Shown: piece after piece, positions 5,607-8,326 of the stretch
Layout: each line of letters begins with the position of its first letter
Numbering within the stretch: position 1 is the first letter of the stretch
DNA from: JAVVFH01 sp032250585
GTDB taxonomy: Bacteria; Pseudomonadota; Gammaproteobacteria; Xanthomonadales; SZUA-36
DNA: 8,326 bases
NCBI GenBank assembly: GCA_032250585.1
Contig: JAVVFH010000155.1
Coordinates: 1-8,326, forward strand
Direction: 5' to 3'
Made by a program: the position numbers and the translations under genes
Notes under the pieces: generated by a model
Database searches by the model: none
What the model saw: the letters and a program-made list of their open reading frames with translations, nothing else
Told to the model about the DNA's origin: nothing

Positions 5607-7670
5607 ATGGTGAACAATTCGATCAGCGCCGCGCTGTTCCGGCAAGCGGCAAATGCGGGGCGAAGCAGGCTGAACCCGGCCGAAATGCAGCAACTGCTCG
5701 CCAGCCTGGAGCTGGAATGGACGCCAGACCGGGCCCCGTCGCCAGCGGTTGTCGAATTGCGGATCAGCCTGACCCGCACGCGCGAGTTTGGCATGGTCAT
5801 CAGCGCGGGCTCCGGTGGCCTCGAAGCCGAGTTTGGCGCAAGCCATTTCAAAACCGATCGCGCAGTGGTCTGCGCCGTCACCGAGTTGACGGATGCGAGC
5901 GGATTTCTCGAGCTGTTCAAGCGCACCCTGGCTTACCGGAAACTGGCCGGGGTCACCCGGCGCGACGGCTTCAGTGTCGCGGATGAATCCCTCAGGCGGT
6001 GTTTCGAAGAGCTTCTGGCCCTGGCCAACAGCTTTTGCCGGGACGATTCCGACGGTGCCCACGAGCTGCAGGAACTGGAGCTCGACCCGGTCTGCGCTGG
6101 AGAACAACTGACGATCGGGAACGCCCGGTGTGCTCTCGTCCGGCGCGCGCCGCGTCGTTTGCCCCGGCCGATCCACAAAATCGACAAATTGCTGCATCCC
6201 GGCCTGATCGGCATCATCGGCGTGTCGTCGAGCAAAATGAATTTCGGCCGCATCATTCTGCGCAACCTGATGGGCAGCGGTTGCGCGGCGGAGCGCCTGG
6301 TCATCATCCGCCCCGGCGAGTCGGAAATCGACGGCGTGCGTTGTGTCGAGAGCCTGCAGGCCCTGGACGGCAAGCTGGATCTGCTGATTGTCGCGATCGG
6401 CGCCGGGGCCGTCTACGACCTGGTCGATGAAATCATCGCGACCGATGCGGTCGAGAGCGTGATGCTGATCCCCGGCAGCCTCGGGGAGACCGCCGCCAGT
6501 CGCGAGCCCGCCGCGGCCCTGGCCGAGCGCATCAACGCCGCTCACGGCAAGCCCGGCGGCGGCCCGGTTTTCCTCGGCGCGAACTGCCTGGGCGTGGTTT
6601 CCCATGCCGGCAACTACGATTCCTGGTTCATACCGCTGGAACGGTTGCCGAAAGAGTCGAAAAAACCGCAGAGAAATTCCGTCATGCTCAGCCAGAGCGG
6701 TGCGTTCATGATCACACGCATCAGCCAGAACCCCTGGCTCGACCCGCTTTACATGCTGGCGCTGGGCAACCAGACGGACCTGACCCACGGCGACATGCTC
6801 AGCTACTTTTCGGAGCTGCCCGGAATCGAAACCATCGGCATTTACATCGAGGGTTTCAAGGACCTGGACGGGCGCGATTTTGTGCGCGCCGTGCGCAAAG
6901 CCGTGCTCAACGGCAAGCAGGTGGTGGTCTACAAAGCGGGCCGCACCACGCCCGGCCAGCAGGCCGTCATGGGGCACACCGCGTCGATGGCGGGCGACCC
7001 TTACCTGTTCGAATCGGTGGTGCGCCAGGCCGGGGCGATGGTCGCGGAGGATTTGAACAGCTTCGACGATTTGTTTTATCTCGCCGGCGTGTTGCACAAC
7101 AAAAAAATTGGCGGCGGGCGACTGGGCGCGATCAGCGGTGCGGGCTTCGAGTCGGTCGGCATGGCCGATTCCATTGCAGCGGATACCTTTGCGATGGAGA
7201 TGGGCGCGTTGGAGCCGGCAACCGTGGAGCGTGTGAAAGAAAGCCTGCGGGCCAAGCGGCTTGACGCGCTGGTGGAAGTCAGAAACCCGATCGACATCAA
7301 TCCCGGCGCCGACGACGAAGCGCACCTGCAAATCACCGAAGCTTTTCTGGATGATCCGAACATCGACGCGGTCGTGGTCGGGCTCGATCCCACCGCCCCG
7401 TCCGTGCGCGCGCTGGAGGCGAGCAGCCTGCGCCCCGGTTTTGACATCACCGACCCCAAAAGCACCGTCCACCTGATGCCCCCGCTGGTGGCGCGCAGTG
7501 ACAAGCCGGTGATCGGCATCATCGATGGCGGCAAGCTTTACGACGCCATGAGCGCATGTCTGATGGACCAGGGCGTGCCCATATTCCGCAATTGCGCGCG
7601 CGGAACCCGGGCGCTGGTGCGCTATGTTGAAGCGCGCCTGTATGGCCGCTCGCTTCGGGACCGTGCTTGA
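5607..7670 (+). CDS. NDP-forming acyl-CoA ligase family protein with a shortened ATP-grasp part
   Basis: A 687-residue protein of the acetate-CoA ligase (ADP-forming) superfamily, whose members couple an acid, CoA and ATP through a phosphohistidine. The CoA-binding domain covers about 192-335 (GLIGIIGVSSSKMNFG, LGANCLGV); the succinyl-CoA-synthetase-like domain about 356-490 (MLSQSGAFM, ALGNQTDLTHGDML, VMGHTASMAGDPYLF), with H457 the expected phosphorylated His; a third CoA-ligase domain covers about 500-675. Residues 20-182 look like the beta-type ATP-grasp domain placed first, but only its opening helix and its second half are there (FGMVISAGSGG, then ELQELELDP); the roughly 85 residues that normally bear the nucleotide Lys and the HKSD-type loop are absent. 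GGAG eight bases upstream supports the ATG at 5607. The substrate is unknown; context suggests an aryl acid. Loss of the ATP lobe makes full ligase activity doubtful without a partner. Confidence 0.85.
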   Translation: MVNNSISAALFRQAANAGRSRLNPAEMQQLLASLELEWTPDRAPSPAVVELRISLTRTREFGMVISAGSGGLEAEFGASHFKTDRAVVCAVTELTDASGFLELFKRTLAYRKLAGVTRRDGFSVADESLRRCFEELLALANSFCRDDSDGAHELQELELDPVCAGEQLTIGNARCALVRRAPRRLPRPIHKIDKLLHPGLIGIIGVSSSKMNFGRIILRNLMGSGCAAERLVIIRPGESEIDGVRCVESLQALDGKLDLLIVAIGAGAVYDLVDEIIATDAVESVMLIPGSLGETAASREPAAALAERINAAHGKPGGGPVFLGANCLGVVSHAGNYDSWFIPLERLPKESKKPQRNSVMLSQSGAFMITRISQNPWLDPLYMLALGNQTDLTHGDMLSYFSELPGIETIGIYIEGFKDLDGRDFVRAVRKAVLNGKQVVVYKAGRTTPGQQAVMGHTASMAGDPYLFESVVRQAGAMVAEDLNSFDDLFYLAGVLHNKKIGGGRLGAISGAGFESVGMADSIAADTFAMEMGALEPATVERVKESLRAKRLDALVEVRNPIDINPGADDEAHLQITEAFLDDPNIDAVVVGLDPTAPSVRALEASSLRPGFDITDPKSTVHLMPPLVARSDKPVIGIIDGGKLYDAMSACLMDQGVPIFRNCARGTRALVRYVEARLYGRSLRDRA

Positions 7671-7742
7671 TCCTCCTGCAAGCGGCGCGCGGAACGATGC
7701 GGGTTTCATTTTTCGGGAAGACCAATAAACGAGGATAAAAAC

Positions 7743-8144
7743 ATGAGCGACACACTCGAACCCGGCCTCAAGGCCGCCCGCCGCGTCGAAGTGGACCGGG
7801 ACCGCACCATCAGCTTCATGGGCGATGACTGCCGCGTTTACTCGACGCCCAACCTGCTTTACGACATCGAAATGGCCTGTCGCGACCTGCTGCTTGAGCA
7901 CATCGAAACGGGCCGCGATTCGGTCGGTACCCGCATCGAACTCGATCACGTGGGTGCAACCCTGATGGGTATGTGGGTTGAAATCGACGTCACGCTGACG
8001 GAAGTCAACGGCGGCGCGGTAGCCTTCGACTTCACGGTACGCGATGCGGTCGAGGAAGTGGCCCGCGGTACGCACCGGCGTTTCATCGTCGACATCGAAA
8101 AGACGGCGCAGCGGCTCAAGGCCAAGCAGGTCAAGGCGGGTTGA
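7743..8144 (+). CDS. FlK-like hotdog acyl-CoA thioesterase
   Basis: A 133-residue single hotdog domain resembling fluoroacetyl-CoA thioesterase FlK and its many relatives. The core reads VYSTPNLLYDIEMACRDLL, VGTRIELDHVGAT, and a terminal strand EVARGTHRRFIVD. T35, E43 and H69 have the same spacing (8 and 26) as the FlK catalytic triad T42, E50 and H76, so hydrolytic activity on an acyl-CoA is likely. There is no signal or membrane segment. GAGG (7731-7734) lies eight bases before the ATG. The gene follows the ligase by 72 bases with no terminator between, and is followed after 40 bases by a second thioesterase, so all three are probably co-transcribed. It may remove a dead-end aryl-CoA and free CoA, or set the level of the repressor's inducer. 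The fold is secure and the substrate unknown. Confidence 0.85.
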   Translation: MSDTLEPGLKAARRVEVDRDRTISFMGDDCRVYSTPNLLYDIEMACRDLLLEHIETGRDSVGTRIELDHVGATLMGMWVEIDVTLTEVNGGAVAFDFTVRDAVEEVARGTHRRFIVDIEKTAQRLKAKQVKAG

Positions 8145-8184
8145 TTGCCGGCCAGGACCGGTGCCTGGCGCAGGGGGTGAGACC

Positions 8185-8326
8185 ATGAGTAACGCAACGC
8201 AAAAGAACGTTTTTTACAGCGATACGCTGGTGCGGTTTTCGCATTGCGATCCGGCGGGCATTATTTTCTACCCGCATTATTTCGTCATGTTCAACGGCCT
8301 GGTGGAAGACTGGTTCAATCACGCAC
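8185..8326 (+). CDS. 4-hydroxybenzoyl-CoA thioesterase-type (FcbC/YbgC) hotdog protein, partial
   Basis: Only the first 47 residues are inside the window. They carry the signature VRFSHCDPAGIIFYPHYFVMFN of the 4-hydroxybenzoyl-CoA thioesterase branch, with D22 the expected catalytic acid. A strong purine-rich ribosome-binding site (AGGGGGTGAG) lies just before the ATG. It follows the FlK-like gene by 40 bases, so two different hotdog thioesterases sit side by side. Members of this branch act on aryl-CoA or acyl-CoA thioesters; the aryl-acid context favours the former. The rest of the protein is beyond the right edge, so full length and substrate cannot be judged. Confidence 0.85.
   Translation, partial: MSNATQKNVFYSDTLVRFSHCDPAGIIFYPHYFVMFNGLVEDWFNHA

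Noticed and set aside
5493..8186. An uninterrupted 897-codon frame on the minus strand across the ligase and thioesterase genes
   Set aside because: It is antisense to well-recognised proteins, its translation has no family features, and long antisense frames are common in GC-rich coding DNA.

Overview
This window is a GC-rich, densely coding stretch that reads like a proteobacterial aromatic-acid catabolic locus. It carries two divergent transcription units separated by a short AT-rich control region (about 4310-4375). Genus cannot be told from the sequence. The gene families fit a denitrifying or facultatively anaerobic aromatic degrader (Betaproteobacteria or Gammaproteobacteria are my best guesses), which is inference.

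Left, minus strand (4238 down to 1): a 42-codon small ORF with a good Shine-Dalgarno that itself lies in a perfect hairpin; then a 920-residue molybdopterin oxidoreductase catalytic subunit; a 215-residue subunit with four 4Fe-4S clusters; and an NrfD/PsrC-type membrane anchor cut off by the window edge. The small ORF stops one base before the ATG of the large subunit, and the next two junctions are ATGA overlaps, so this is one tightly coupled operon. The three subunits look like the phenylacetyl-CoA:acceptor oxidoreductase type (PadB, PadC, PadD), which oxidises the alpha carbon of phenylacetyl-CoA and passes electrons through the Fe-S subunit to the membrane quinone pool.

Right, plus strand (4495 to the end): a PaaX-family repressor, which in known systems senses phenylacetyl-CoA; a 125-base gap with a recognisable promoter and a two-turn direct repeat; a 687-residue NDP-forming acyl-CoA ligase with an intact CoA-binding half but a badly shortened ATP-grasp half; an FlK-like hotdog thioesterase whose Thr/Glu/His triad spacing is kept; and the start of a second hotdog thioesterase of the FcbC/YbgC type.

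Taken together, the locus can form, oxidise and hydrolyse aryl-acyl-CoA thioesters under a repressor that probably reads an aryl-acetyl-CoA. The unusual points are the union of a PaaX regulator with a molybdenum alpha-oxidation enzyme, the ATP-grasp truncation in the ligase, the hidden small ORF with a sequestered ribosome-binding site, and the incomplete Cys set for the N-terminal Fe-S cluster of the large subunit. No RNA genes, insertion sequences, CRISPR arrays or convincing intrinsic terminators were seen.
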